Made by a program: the position numbers and the translations under genes. From Flavobacterium shii (lineage in GTDB: Bacteria; Bacteroidota; Bacteroidia; Flavobacteriales; Flavobacteriaceae): 64,000 nt of DNA. The notes beneath the pieces were generated by a model. The model ran no database searches. It worked only from the letters and a program-made list of their open reading frames with translations, and was not told the DNA's origin. Positions 8,527 through 16,881 of the stretch are shown here, piece after piece. The first letter of the stretch is position 1. Every line of letters begins with the position of its first letter. The stretch lies in contig NZ_JAOZEW010000024.1 of assembly GCF_025847235.1 (NCBI RefSeq), positions 1-64,000 on the forward strand, read 5' to 3'.

Positions 8527-9201
8527 TTATGCATTAATTCGATAACCTACATTTCTCACGGTTTCAAACCAATCTATTGCTGTATGTTTATCAAGTTTTT
8601 TTCGAAGGTTACGAACATGGACATCTATAAAATTAGAATCGGAGTTTATCTCCAGAATATCTCCCCATATATGCTCTGTTAATTGCAATCTGGTAATTAC
8701 GCGATTTTTATTTAAAGCTAAATATTGAAAGATATCGAATTCTTTTTTTGTTAAATTAACCGCAGTTCCATCATAACTTACTTTATAATCCTGCAATTGC
8801 AAAGAGAATCCATGCACTATTAAATCATTTAAAGTATAACCATGCATCCTACGAATTACAGCAAATAAGCGAGCACTTAATTCTGTCAATGCAAATGGTT
8901 TAGTAAGATAATCATCCGCACCAAGATCTAATCCATCTATCCTGTCGTCCAATTCTCCTCTGGCAGTAATAACAATTACAGCTATTTTCGATTTGGTTTT
9001 TCGAACAGCTTTTAAAACATCAAACCCATCTCCATCTGGCAAACCTAAGTCAAGCAACATTGCATCATAATCATTTCCTCCTATTTCATCTAAAGCTTCA
9101 TGACATGTATTTGCAATTTTACACACATACCCAACATCGATCAAAAAATCACGAACTTCCTCAGCCAGTTCTTTATTATCTTCAACAATAAGAATATTCA
9201 T
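8527..9201 (-). CDS. OmpR/PhoB-family response regulator
   Basis: The 224-residue protein has a receiver domain (1-~118) with the acidic pocket Glu7-Asp8, phosphoacceptor Asp51 (LLDLGLPDGDG), Thr79 and Lys101 (LTKPF). A winged-helix output domain follows (~128-224), with the FDIFQYLALNKNRVITRLQL helix region and the FIDVHVRNLRKKL recognition helix. It is the first gene of a two-gene unit with the histidine kinase. The 11-bp-phased TCTTCAT repeats in front of both flanking small-protein genes fit the tandem head-to-tail binding of this family. Its own upstream region lacks the full repeat, so autoregulation is not evident. Confidence 0.93.
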   Translation of the reverse strand: MNILIVEDNKELAEEVRDFLIDVGYVCKIANTCHEALDEIGGNDYDAMLLDLGLPDGDGFDVLKAVRKTKSKIAVIVITARGELDDRIDGLDLGADDYLTKPFALTELSARLFAVIRRMHGYTLNDLIVHGFSLQLQDYKVSYDGTAVNLTKKEFDIFQYLALNKNRVITRLQLTEHIWGDILEINSDSNFIDVHVRNLRKKLDKHTAIDWFETVRNVGYRINA

Positions 9202-9290
9202 AAATATTATTTTATAAATTAAAAGTAAACAAATAATGAAAACGTATTTTTTTAATTATTAAAAAATTAACGTGCATTTAAATCTAAATA

Positions 9291-9320
9291 AAAAAGCTGA
9301 TAAATTTCTTTATCAGCTTT
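9291..9320 (-). terminator. Rho-independent terminator after the small secreted protein gene at 9389
   Basis: A 12-bp stem AAAGCTGATAAA/TTTATCAGCTTT around a 4-nt loop, with an A-run on the plus strand acting as U-tract for the minus strand. It separates the small gene from the response-regulator gene. Confidence 0.85.
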
Positions 9321-9388
9321 AGCAATAATTACCCTTTTTGTTTTGTCTACCCTCATTTACTTCATCGAAAACAAAACAAAAACGATAT

Positions 9389-9583
9389 CTATTTTTTAGC
9401 TTTTACTGGTTCAGCTTTAGTAGCTACTTTAGTCTCAGTTTTTGCTTTTTTATCAGCTTTAGCTTTTGGCTCTTTAGTAGCTTTAACTTCTTTAACTGGT
9501 GCTGGTTTTGTTTGAATTGGAGCTGCAGTAGCCATTACACTTGTTCCTAAAACTGCTACTAATAACATTACTAAATTTTTCAT
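9389..9583 (-). CDS. Small secreted Ala/Lys-rich basic protein (Asr-like composition), paralogue 2
   Basis: This 64-residue paralogue of the 6883 product has the same layout: a signal peptide (MKNLVMLLVAVLGTSVMATA), then a mature part of Lys, Ala, Thr, Pro, Val and Glu ending in VKAKK. The stretch VKEVKATK is nearly shared (TKEVKATK in the other copy). Its promoter has the same TCTTCAT-N4-TCTTCAT repeat 10 nt before the -7 element. The duplication may have placed one copy on each side of the two-component genes. A periplasmic, disordered, stress-protective role like that of Asr is a hypothesis from composition, export and two-component context only. Confidence 0.8.
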   Translation of the reverse strand: MKNLVMLLVAVLGTSVMATAAPIQTKPAPVKEVKATKEPKAKADKKAKTETKVATKAEPVKAKK

Positions 9584-9623
9584 GATTTTGATATTTAAAT
9601 TGTTTTTATCTTATTTGATAGAC

Positions 9624-9659
9624 CAAATGTACACCTGCAATATGAAGACAAAATGAAGA
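9624..9659 (-). promoter_or_regulatory. Promoter with OmpR-type direct-repeat operator upstream of the 9389 gene
   Basis: Read on the minus strand: TCTTCAT (9653-9659), 4 nt, TCTTCAT (9642-9648), 10 nt, TACATTTG (9624-9631). Architecture is identical to 7117-7152 although spacer and flanking bases differ, so the repeats look selected rather than just duplicated. Confidence 0.75.
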
Positions 9660-9874
9660 AGATAGAGACCCTTAAAATTTTAACTCGACATTAACTTTCT
9701 CATCTTTACCATATAAATTCAACCAAACTAAGTTTGTCATATCCTCTTATATAACTTATATGGTTTAAAGAAAACACCTCTTATTTTAAATTAGTGCTTA
9801 TCGATATTAAATTTTCAAGAACCGAATCGTTTTTAAAACCCAATTGTTTATTTTTACAGACTAATATTTTTTTT

Positions 9875-12718
9875 ATGTCAACTCAAAAACGTCTTTTTCT
9901 TCTTGATGCTTATGCTCTAATCTTTCGTGGTTATTATGCGTTTATAAAAAACCCTCGAATTAACTCCAAAGGAATGGATACCTCTGCAATTATGGGATTC
10001 ATGAATTCTCTTTTGGACGTTATTAAAAGAGAAAAACCAGATCATTTAGCAGTCGCTTTTGATAAAGGAGGAAGTGCTTTGCGTAATGAAATATTCCCTG
10101 AGTATAAAGCCAATCGAGATGTAACTCCCGAAGCCATAAAAATTGCTGTACCTTATATACATGAATTATTAAAAGCAATGCACATCCCTATTATAGAAGT
10201 TGCCGGTTTTGAAGCCGATGATTTAATTGGAACTATTGCAAAACAAGCCGAGAAAGAAAACTACAAAGTCTTTATGGTTACACCAGATAAGGATTTTGCA
10301 CAATTGGTTTCCGAAAACATATTCATGTACAAACCTGCCCGTATGGGTAATGGAATAGAAATTTGGGGTGTTCCTGAAGTATTGGCAAAATTTGAAATCG
10401 AACGTCCTGAGCAAGTAATTGATTTTCTTGGTATGATGGGTGATGCAGCCGATAATATTCCTGGACTTCCTGGAGTAGGAGAAGTTACCGCCAAAAAACT
10501 ATTGAAAGAATACGGCTCAATGGAAAATCTTTTGGCAAATACCGATAAGCTAAAAGGAAAAATGAAAGAAAATATCGAAGCCAACGCCGAGAAAGGATTA
10601 CTATCCAAAACACTGGCAACTATCTTATTAGATTGCCCGGTAACTTTCAATGAAGCAGATTATGAATTAACACGTCCTGACATAGAAAAAACCGATGCTA
10701 TTTTTCAAGAATTGGAATTTAGAAGAATGGCAGAACAATTTGATAATCTTTTTAAAGCTGACGGAAGCGGATTAGCATCTACTGCAGCTGCTCCTGACCC
10801 AAAATTATATAAAAAACCACAACCGAAAAACGATGATCAATTTGACCTTTTCGGAAGCGCTACTACTGATGAAAATCCCGAAGAACACAGAACTTCTTTT
10901 TACAGTAACCTAGAAAACACGCCACACTCTTACCAAATCATACAAGGAGACTTAGGCTTAAAATTACTTTTACAAAATTTACAAAACCAAACATCTGTTT
11001 GTTTTGATACCGAAACTACAGGAATAAATGCTTTACATGCCGAATTGGTAGGGATTTCTTTTTCTTACGAGAAAGGAAAAGGATTCTACGTTCCGTTTCC
11101 AGAAAACCAAGAAGAAGCAAAAGTATTAATTGACAAATTTATTCCGTTCTTCGAAAATGAAGCAATCGAAAAAATAGGTCAGAATTTAAAATACGATTTA
11201 AAAATATTATTAAATTATGGTGTTTCTGTAAAAGGAAAACTATTCGACACCATGATTGCGCATTATTTGATTAATCCTGATATGCGTCATAATATGGATA
11301 TTTTATCAGAAACTTATTTAAAATATGCTCCAAAATCAATTGAAGATTTAATTGGTAAAAAAGGAAAGAACCAGAAATCGATGCGTGATGTTCCTCTCGA
11401 GGATATAAAAGAATATGCTGTTGAAGATGCCGACGTAACTTTACAACTAAAAGAAATATTCACAACAGAATTAGACAAAACCGAGACCAAAAAATTATTC
11501 GATGAAATCGAAATTCCATTGGTTAGTGTTTTGGCTGCAATGGAAACCGAAGGAATTAGACTTGATGTTGACTTTTTAAAATCATTATCAGAAGAATTAG
11601 GCAATGATATTAAAACATTAGAAGCCAAAATTTATGAGATTGCAGGTGAGCAATTCAACCTTGCATCACCTAAGCAATTGGGAGATATTTTATTTGATAA
11701 ATTAAAAATTGGCGGAGCAAAGCAAAAGAAAACCAAAACAGGTCAATACGCAACTGGTGAAGAAATCTTAAGCTATTTGGCCAAAGACAATGAGATTGTT
11801 GCTGCAATTCTAGACTGGCGTTCTCTTGTAAAATTGCAAAACACCTATGTTGAAGCTTTGCCATTACAGGTAGACCCTGTTTCCAAAAGGGTACATACCG
11901 ATTATATGCAAACTGTAGCCGCAACAGGTCGTTTAAGCTCAAACAATCCCAACTTACAAAATATCCCGATTCGTACCGAAAGAGGCCGACAAATACGTAA
12001 AGCTTTTATTGCTCGCGATGAAAATTATACCTTAATCTCTGCCGATTACTCTCAAATAGAATTGCGAATTATCGCTGCTTTAAGTGGCGAAGAGAATATG
12101 ATAAAAGCATTCCAGAATCACGAAGACATTCATAAATCGACCGCTTCCAAAGTATTTAATGTCGCACTCGAAGAAGTAACTCGAGAACAACGTAGCCATG
12201 CCAAAACAGTAAACTTTGGTATTATCTATGGTGTCTCCGCTTTTGGACTAAGTAACCAAACTTCATTATCAAGAAGCGAAAGTGCAACTTTAATTGAAGC
12301 ATACTATAAAACATATCCAAGATTAAAATCATATATCCAGGAACAAATAGAATTTGCAAGAGAAAATGGCTACGTACAAACTATTCTAGGTCGTCGTCGT
12401 TATTTAAAAGATATTAATTCCCAAAATGCAATTGTTCGTGGTGGTGCAGAGAGAAATGCTGTAAACGCTCCGATACAAGGAAGTGCTGCCGATGTTATCA
12501 AAATTGCGATGATCAACATCTATAAAAAACTAACATCTGAAAATTGGAAATCTAAAATGTTACTTCAAGTGCATGATGAGCTTGTGTTTGACGTACACAA
12601 CGATGAACTTGAAAAAATTCAACCTATGATTAAACACGAAATGGAAAATGCATTTATAATGGCAGTTCCCTTAGAAGTAGAATTAGGTTTGGGTAAAGAT
12701 TGGTTAGAGGCGCATTAA
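9875..12718 (+). CDS. polA: DNA polymerase I
   Basis: The 947-residue enzyme has three domains. The N-terminal 5' nuclease (~1-300) contains LLDAYALIFRGYYAF, AFDKGG and the helix-hairpin-helix GLPGVGEVTAKKLL. An active-looking 3'-5' exonuclease domain follows (FDTETTGINA, NLKYDLKILLNYG, YAVEDADVTL). The polymerase domain has motif A SADYSQIELRI, motif B RSHAKTVNFGIIYG and motif C QVHDELVFD. It repairs gaps and removes RNA primers in lagging-strand replication. I chose the ATG at 9875 (MSTQKRLFLLDAY) because the 27 upstream in-frame codons have no family match. The gene stands alone and shares a bidirectional terminator with the LacI regulator. Confidence 0.97.
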   Translation: MSTQKRLFLLDAYALIFRGYYAFIKNPRINSKGMDTSAIMGFMNSLLDVIKREKPDHLAVAFDKGGSALRNEIFPEYKANRDVTPEAIKIAVPYIHELLKAMHIPIIEVAGFEADDLIGTIAKQAEKENYKVFMVTPDKDFAQLVSENIFMYKPARMGNGIEIWGVPEVLAKFEIERPEQVIDFLGMMGDAADNIPGLPGVGEVTAKKLLKEYGSMENLLANTDKLKGKMKENIEANAEKGLLSKTLATILLDCPVTFNEADYELTRPDIEKTDAIFQELEFRRMAEQFDNLFKADGSGLASTAAAPDPKLYKKPQPKNDDQFDLFGSATTDENPEEHRTSFYSNLENTPHSYQIIQGDLGLKLLLQNLQNQTSVCFDTETTGINALHAELVGISFSYEKGKGFYVPFPENQEEAKVLIDKFIPFFENEAIEKIGQNLKYDLKILLNYGVSVKGKLFDTMIAHYLINPDMRHNMDILSETYLKYAPKSIEDLIGKKGKNQKSMRDVPLEDIKEYAVEDADVTLQLKEIFTTELDKTETKKLFDEIEIPLVSVLAAMETEGIRLDVDFLKSLSEELGNDIKTLEAKIYEIAGEQFNLASPKQLGDILFDKLKIGGAKQKKTKTGQYATGEEILSYLAKDNEIVAAILDWRSLVKLQNTYVEALPLQVDPVSKRVHTDYMQTVAATGRLSSNNPNLQNIPIRTERGRQIRKAFIARDENYTLISADYSQIELRIIAALSGEENMIKAFQNHEDIHKSTASKVFNVALEEVTREQRSHAKTVNFGIIYGVSAFGLSNQTSLSRSESATLIEAYYKTYPRLKSYIQEQIEFARENGYVQTILGRRRYLKDINSQNAIVRGGAERNAVNAPIQGSAADVIKIAMINIYKKLTSENWKSKMLLQVHDELVFDVHNDELEKIQPMIKHEMENAFIMAVPLEVELGLGKDWLEAH

Positions 12719-12790
12719 AAAAATTTAGCCCTTATGAAATACTAATTTATCAATTAGTATTCAAATTCATTCCCTAAATTAGTGTCATAA

Positions 12791-12824
12791 AAAAATCCAT
12801 TAGCAGTGCTAATGGATTTTTTTA
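12791..12824. terminator. Bidirectional terminator between polA and the LacI-family gene
   Basis: A near-perfect palindrome, AAAAATCCATTAGCA against TGCTAATGGATTTTT, has A- and T-runs on both sides. It serves convergent transcription from polA (+) and the regulator (-). Confidence 0.88.
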
Positions 12825-13853
12825 TTATTTAGATTTTCTTGTTGATTCTCTCTCTTTCAGCTTGGTTTTAATTACGATGGTTTCGTAATCGGTAGTCTCC
12901 CCTTCTTTTTCTTCTAATCTTGATATTAATCGTTTGGCAGCCACTTCACCAATTTCTATTCCGTGTTGGCTTATTGTAGTTAAACTTGGTGATAAACGTC
13001 TCGAAGCCAAAATTCCATCTGCAAAACCTATTATCGATATATCTTCCGGAACTTTAAATCCTTTTTTCAAACTAACTCTTAAAGCTGCAACTGAATCATT
13101 TTCATCTAAAGCAAAAATCGCATCTATTTTATGATCAAAAATTGCGTCTATTTTACTTTTCATATCCTCCTCAGAGTCTGTACGAAGAATTATTTTTTCA
13201 TTTACAGGAATATTATTGTCTTTTAAAGCTTTCAAATATCCATCTGCTCTCAATTTCCCAACACTTAAATTATCTACAGAAGAAATCAAGGCTATGTTTT
13301 TACATCCTAAATTAATCAAATGTTGCGTTGAATTTAAAGCCGAGTCAAAATCATCAACTACCACTTTATCACACTCTACACCTTCTGCAATTCTGTCGAA
13401 CATTACAATTGGCGTTCCATCATTTATAATTTCTTTAAAGTGATTGTATTCTTGTAACTTTTGAGCTTCTTCAGAAACTGATAAAATAAACCCATCAATG
13501 GTTCCATTACTTAACATTTCGAGTGTATGAATTTCTTTTTCTAGAGACTCATTCGAAATACACGTAATTACATTATATCCTTTTTTATCTGCTACTTTTT
13601 CGATACCACTAAAAACCTTCGCGAAAAATGAGTTTAATATATTAGGTATAATAACTCCAATCGTTTTTGTTTTACGGTTTTTTAAATTCAAACCAATAAC
13701 ATTCGGTTTGTAATTTTTTAGTTTGGCATACTCTTTAATTTTAATTTTAGTTTGCTCACTAATTTCAGGACTATCATTAAGTGCCTTAGAAACTGTAGAC
13801 ACAGAAACATTAAGTTCTTTTGCGATTTGTTTTAGAGTTGCTTTAGCTTTCAT
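12825..13853 (-). CDS. LacI-family transcriptional regulator
   Basis: The 342-residue protein has the N-terminal LacI helix-turn-helix (TLKQIAKELNVSVSTVSKALNDSPEIS) and hinge (YKPNVIGLNLKNRKT), then a periplasmic-binding-protein-like effector domain from IGVIIPNILNSFFAKVF. Such proteins usually sense sugars or metabolites and control nearby transport or catabolic genes. Here neither neighbour (polA, ferritin-like genes) is an obvious sugar target, so the regulon may lie elsewhere. A well-formed promoter lies upstream (13878-13909). Confidence 0.92.
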   Translation of the reverse strand: MKAKATLKQIAKELNVSVSTVSKALNDSPEISEQTKIKIKEYAKLKNYKPNVIGLNLKNRKTKTIGVIIPNILNSFFAKVFSGIEKVADKKGYNVITCISNESLEKEIHTLEMLSNGTIDGFILSVSEEAQKLQEYNHFKEIINDGTPIVMFDRIAEGVECDKVVVDDFDSALNSTQHLINLGCKNIALISSVDNLSVGKLRADGYLKALKDNNIPVNEKIILRTDSEEDMKSKIDAIFDHKIDAIFALDENDSVAALRVSLKKGFKVPEDISIIGFADGILASRRLSPSLTTISQHGIEIGEVAAKRLISRLEEKEGETTDYETIVIKTKLKERESTRKSK

Positions 13854-13877
13854 TTAGATAATTTTATTGAATTAATA

Positions 13878-13909
13878 CAAATATAGTAGAATTACGGAAA
13901 TTAAAACAA
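13878..13909 (-). promoter_or_regulatory. Promoter of the LacI-family regulator
   Basis: On the minus strand there is TTG at 13907-13909, 21 nt, then TATATTTG at 13878-13885, ~25 bp before the start codon. The rest of the 230-bp divergent region up to 14083 is AT-rich. I see no clear TAnnTTTG for the ferritin-like operon. Confidence 0.7.
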
Positions 13910-14083
13910 AAACAATCCAAAACCTGCATTAAAATTTCAAGAAATTACATCTCCTTCTTAAAATACTTTAAATAAAAAATTAAAATAAAGCCAAAATTTA
14001 AAACCGCCCGCCTAAAAATTTCGTTTATAACTATTTACGTGATAATTATAATTGCTATTAACAACCTTTAAAGAATTTAAATT

Positions 14084-14833
14084 ATGAAAAATGAAGTTAA
14101 AATTCACGAAGTTAACCCCCTATTAAATAATAGGAGGAGTTTTCTTAAGCTCAGCGGACTAACGATAGTTGGAACTGGCTTACTTTTGGCAGGATGTAGT
14201 CACGATAATAATGAAGATATGCCAGTTGATGACACTTCATTACCGGGGATTAGAAATGGAGTCTTCGATTTAGGATCTGGAGATTTTGGTGTATTAACAT
14301 ATGCATATGCCCTAGAACAATTAGAAGCAGACTTTTACACAAAGGTTGTAAATGCTTCAAGCTTTAACACTGTATTTAACGATATTGAAAAACAAGTACT
14401 TACCGATTTATATCACCACGAAGTAATTCACAGAGAGTTTTTTAAAGCTGCATTAACTGGAGCACTTCCTAGCCCAAGCACTCAATTACTCCCTAATTTG
14501 GCATTTAATTACGGCTCACTAAACTTTAACAGCCGTACAGATGTACTTGCAACTGCCAAAGCTCTTGAAGATACTGGAGTTGCTGCCTATAATGGTGCAG
14601 GAAAATTAATTAAAAGTGCCGACTATTTATTATTGGCTGGAAAAATTGTTTCTGTAGAGGCAAGACACGCATCGGCAATAAGAAGTTTGATTAATCCAAA
14701 CTCTACCGATTTTGCAGGCGACGATATAGTAAATCCTACAACTGGATTAGATGCAGCAAAAGATCCTTCAAAAATCTTACCTATTGCTGGAGGTTTTATA
14801 ACAACTCAATTTACAGCCAAGTATTTACCATAA
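14084..14833 (+). CDS. Ferritin-like domain lipoprotein, predicted Tat substrate
   Basis: The 249-residue protein has a twin-arginine motif (NRRSFLKLSG, Arg17-Arg18), a hydrophobic stretch, and a lipobox ending LLAGC (Cys38), so it should be Tat-exported and lipid-anchored. The body matches ferritin-like four-helix proteins of the Ferritin_2 type. Carboxylate/His motifs are LEQLEADFYTK, HHEVIHREFF, ALEDTGVAAYNGAG and VEARHASAIRSL, which would form the di-metal site. Tat export suits a protein that folds with metal before export. It is followed 26 bp later by a second ferritin-like gene, forming an operon. The physiological role of these paired exported proteins is unknown to me. Confidence 0.85.
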   Translation: MKNEVKIHEVNPLLNNRRSFLKLSGLTIVGTGLLLAGCSHDNNEDMPVDDTSLPGIRNGVFDLGSGDFGVLTYAYALEQLEADFYTKVVNASSFNTVFNDIEKQVLTDLYHHEVIHREFFKAALTGALPSPSTQLLPNLAFNYGSLNFNSRTDVLATAKALEDTGVAAYNGAGKLIKSADYLLLAGKIVSVEARHASAIRSLINPNSTDFAGDDIVNPTTGLDAAKDPSKILPIAGGFITTQFTAKYLP

Positions 14834-14859
14834 ACGTACCCACTTAAATCTTAGAAATT

Positions 14860-15672
14860 ATGAATATATTAAAATTTATAGAAACCTTTGCAGATGAGAG
14901 CGCAATGAGAAGCACGGGTTCAAGAAGAGACAGTTTTACACAATTTGGAAGTATCGGAAAGACCTTGGCAATAGCCTCTGTCCCGTTTGGACTTTCGGCT
15001 TTGGCCAATAAAGCTTTAGCCAAAGATATAACTGCGACTCCAGCAACTCCAATTGGAGCTTTGCAATTTGCATTGACATTAGAATATTTGGAAAATGAGT
15101 TTTATGCCATGGCATTAGATTCAGGTGTTATTCCAGCATCAGAAAATGGGGGGCGTGATTTAAAAGTTTTTCAACAAATAGCAGCCCACGAATCAGATCA
15201 CGTTAAATTTTTAATTGCAGGATTAGGCGGAACAGCAAGTGCAAATTTTGTTCCTAAACCTACTTTTGACTTTACTGTTGGTGGCGCATTTGATCCATTT
15301 CATGATTATCCAACATTCTTAGCTTTGGCACAAGCATTCGAAGACACAGGCGTAAGAGCATATAAAGGTCAGGCTGGAAATTTAATTTCTACACCAGATT
15401 TATTAACTGCAGCGTTACAAATACATTCTGTAGAGGCACGTCACGCATCCGAAGTAAGAAGATTACGCGGACTTAAAGGATGGATTACCGGAAGCGAAAG
15501 AGGTGCAGGAATGCCAATACAAACTCAGGCAGTATATGATGGTGAACAACTTACAGTACAAGCTGGATTTAACACAGCGGCATTATTTGGTGCAGCAGCA
15601 GGATCTGAAGCATATGATGAACCGCTTACAACGCAACAAGTTGTAGACATCGCAAATTTATTTATTGTTTAG
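14860..15672 (+). CDS. Ferritin-like domain protein, second of pair
   Basis: The 270-residue protein is related to its upstream neighbour. The helix motifs LEYLENEFYAMAL, HESDHVKFL, AFEDTGVRAYKGQAG and VEARHASEVRRL repeat the same metal-site pattern. The N terminus has an Arg pair (GSRRDSF) and a moderately hydrophobic segment (IGKTLAIASVPFGLSALA) ending near ALAKD. This looks like a weak Tat-type or Sec signal without lipobox. The two genes probably act together in the periplasm. The C-terminal ~60 residues have no partner in the first protein. A terminator follows. Confidence 0.85.
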   Translation: MNILKFIETFADESAMRSTGSRRDSFTQFGSIGKTLAIASVPFGLSALANKALAKDITATPATPIGALQFALTLEYLENEFYAMALDSGVIPASENGGRDLKVFQQIAAHESDHVKFLIAGLGGTASANFVPKPTFDFTVGGAFDPFHDYPTFLALAQAFEDTGVRAYKGQAGNLISTPDLLTAALQIHSVEARHASEVRRLRGLKGWITGSERGAGMPIQTQAVYDGEQLTVQAGFNTAALFGAAAGSEAYDEPLTTQQVVDIANLFIV

Positions 15673-15696
15673 CAAAAATACATCCACAAATATCTA

Positions 15697-15731
15697 AACC
15701 AGCATACTTAATTGTAATGCTGGTTTTTTTA
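15697..15731 (+). terminator. Rho-independent terminator after the ferritin-like pair
   Basis: Stem AACCAGCAT/ATGCTGGTT, 11-nt loop, then a T-run. Confidence 0.88.
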
Positions 15732-15792
15732 TACTTTTAAATAAGAAAGATATCTCCTGATTTTCAGCATTTAAAATAATCTTTTAAGGTAT

Positions 15793-15822
15793 TTGGTTTT
15801 AAAATAATTAATTGTACTTTTG
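15793..15822 (+). promoter_or_regulatory. Promoter of the rplM-rpsI-rpsB-tsf operon
   Basis: TTG at 15793-15795, 19 nt, TACTTTTG at 15815-15822. This is an excellent match to the Bacteroidota housekeeping promoter, ~43 bp before rplM. Confidence 0.85.
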
Positions 15823-15865
15823 CAACCCCTTTATTGGGGATGGAATGTTTAATTAAAATAATATT

Positions 15866-16321
15866 ATGGACGCATTAAGCTACAAAACAGTTTCAGCTAG
15901 CAAAGCCACTGTAACTAAAGAGTGGATTGTTGTTGACGCTGAAGGTCATAACTTAGGACGTCTTGCTTCAAAGGTTGCAATGATCTTAAGAGGTAAGTAC
16001 AAACCAAGTTACACACCGCACGTTGACTGTGGAGATAACGTAATTGTTATCAACTCAGAAAAAATTAACCTTACAGGTAAAAAAATGGATGACAAAATTT
16101 ACATGCGTCATACAGGTTACCCAGGAGGACAAAGAACTTTAACTGCTAAAGTATTGCAAGCAAAAAACCCTGCATTATTAGTAGAGAAAGCAGTAAAAGG
16201 GATGTTACCTAAGAACAAATTAGGAGCTGAACTTTTCAGAAATTTAAATGTTGTTGTAGGATCTGAGCACAAACAAGGAGCTCAAAAACCTAGAACTGTT
16301 AACCTAAACGATCTTAAGTAA
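15866..16321 (+). CDS. rplM: Large ribosomal subunit protein uL13
   Basis: The 151-residue product has the conserved uL13 core: WIVVDAEGHNLGRLASKVAMILRGKYKPSYTPHVDCGD, then HTGYPGGQ and GMLPKNKLG. It binds 23S rRNA early in 50S assembly. First gene of the operon; its stop overlaps the rpsI start by one base, implying translational coupling. A short N-terminal extension (MDALSYKTVSASKATVTKE) is typical for Bacteroidota. Confidence 0.97.
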   Translation: MDALSYKTVSASKATVTKEWIVVDAEGHNLGRLASKVAMILRGKYKPSYTPHVDCGDNVIVINSEKINLTGKKMDDKIYMRHTGYPGGQRTLTAKVLQAKNPALLVEKAVKGMLPKNKLGAELFRNLNVVVGSEHKQGAQKPRTVNLNDLK

Positions 16322-16707
16322 TGGGAGTTATTCACAAAATCGGTAGAAGAAAAACCGCTGTTGCACGTGTTTATGTTTCAGAAGGAACAGGGAAAATCAC
16401 TGTAAACAAAAAAGAATTCGCAACCTATTTCCCAACTGCAACTTTACAGTACAAAGTTTTACAACCAATGTCTATGACAGAAAATGTAAATAACTTTGAT
16501 GTAAAAGTAAACGTTTACGGAGGTGGTTCAACTGGTCAAGCAGAAGCTGTAAGAATGGCATTAGCACGTGTTATGTGTGAAGTAAATGCTGAAAACAGAG
16601 CTATCTTAAAACCAGAAGGTTTATTAACAAGAGATCCAAGAATGGTTGAACGTAAGAAATTCGGTCAGAAGAAAGCTCGTAAGAGATTCCAATTCTCTAA
16701 ACGTTAA
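16321..16707 (+). CDS. rpsI: Small ribosomal subunit protein uS9
   Basis: The 128-residue product shows IGRRKTAVARVYV, the GGGSTGQAEAVRMALAR loop and the C-terminal RDPRMVERKKFGQKKARKRFQFSKR tail that reaches the P-site tRNA anticodon. It is coupled to rplM by a one-base overlap. A 174-bp gap with possible RNA structure separates it from rpsB. Confidence 0.97.
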   Translation: MGVIHKIGRRKTAVARVYVSEGTGKITVNKKEFATYFPTATLQYKVLQPMSMTENVNNFDVKVNVYGGGSTGQAEAVRMALARVMCEVNAENRAILKPEGLLTRDPRMVERKKFGQKKARKRFQFSKR

Positions 16708-16717
16708 TATTACCTGT

Positions 16718-16855
16718 CTTGTTCATTTGGAACAAGGCATATCAATTATTATTGAATTTAAAAAACACAGTTGTTGTTGCTCTCCTATCGAGGTAGGAAA
16801 TAGTTTAGCATCTAAATGTATAAAGCCGACAAAATCGCCATTTATGCATTGCTAA
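16718..16855 (+). promoter_or_regulatory. Structured leader between rpsI and rpsB (candidate r-protein autoregulatory RNA)
   Basis: The 174-nt spacer holds a hairpin CTTGTTC/GAACAAG (16718-16724 with 16730-16736), then a small stem TCCTA/TAGGA near 16784-16799. A long interrupted stem follows: TTAGCA (16805-16810) pairs with TGCTAA (16850-16855), and TAAATG (16813-16818) with CATTTA (16839-16844). The long stem ends 26 nt before the rpsB ATG. No U-tract follows, so it is not a plain terminator, and no TAnnTTTG is visible. Confidence 0.5.
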
Positions 16856-16881
16856 TCAACAGAACGTAAACTAGTACAAAA

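Noticed and set aside
9338..9550. 70-codon plus-strand open frame rich in Phe, Ser and Trp opposite the small secreted protein gene
   Set aside because: It is the mirror of the Lys/Ala codons of the gene at 9389-9583. The minus-strand gene has signal peptide, promoter and terminator.
9794..9874. N-terminal 27-residue extension of DNA polymerase I
   Set aside because: It is Phe/Asn-rich and lacks family similarity. The ATG at 9875 gives the normal start MSTQKRLFLLDAY.
16646..16855. 69-codon frame between rpsI and rpsB
   Set aside because: It starts inside rpsI in another frame and covers the structured leader. No protein-like features.
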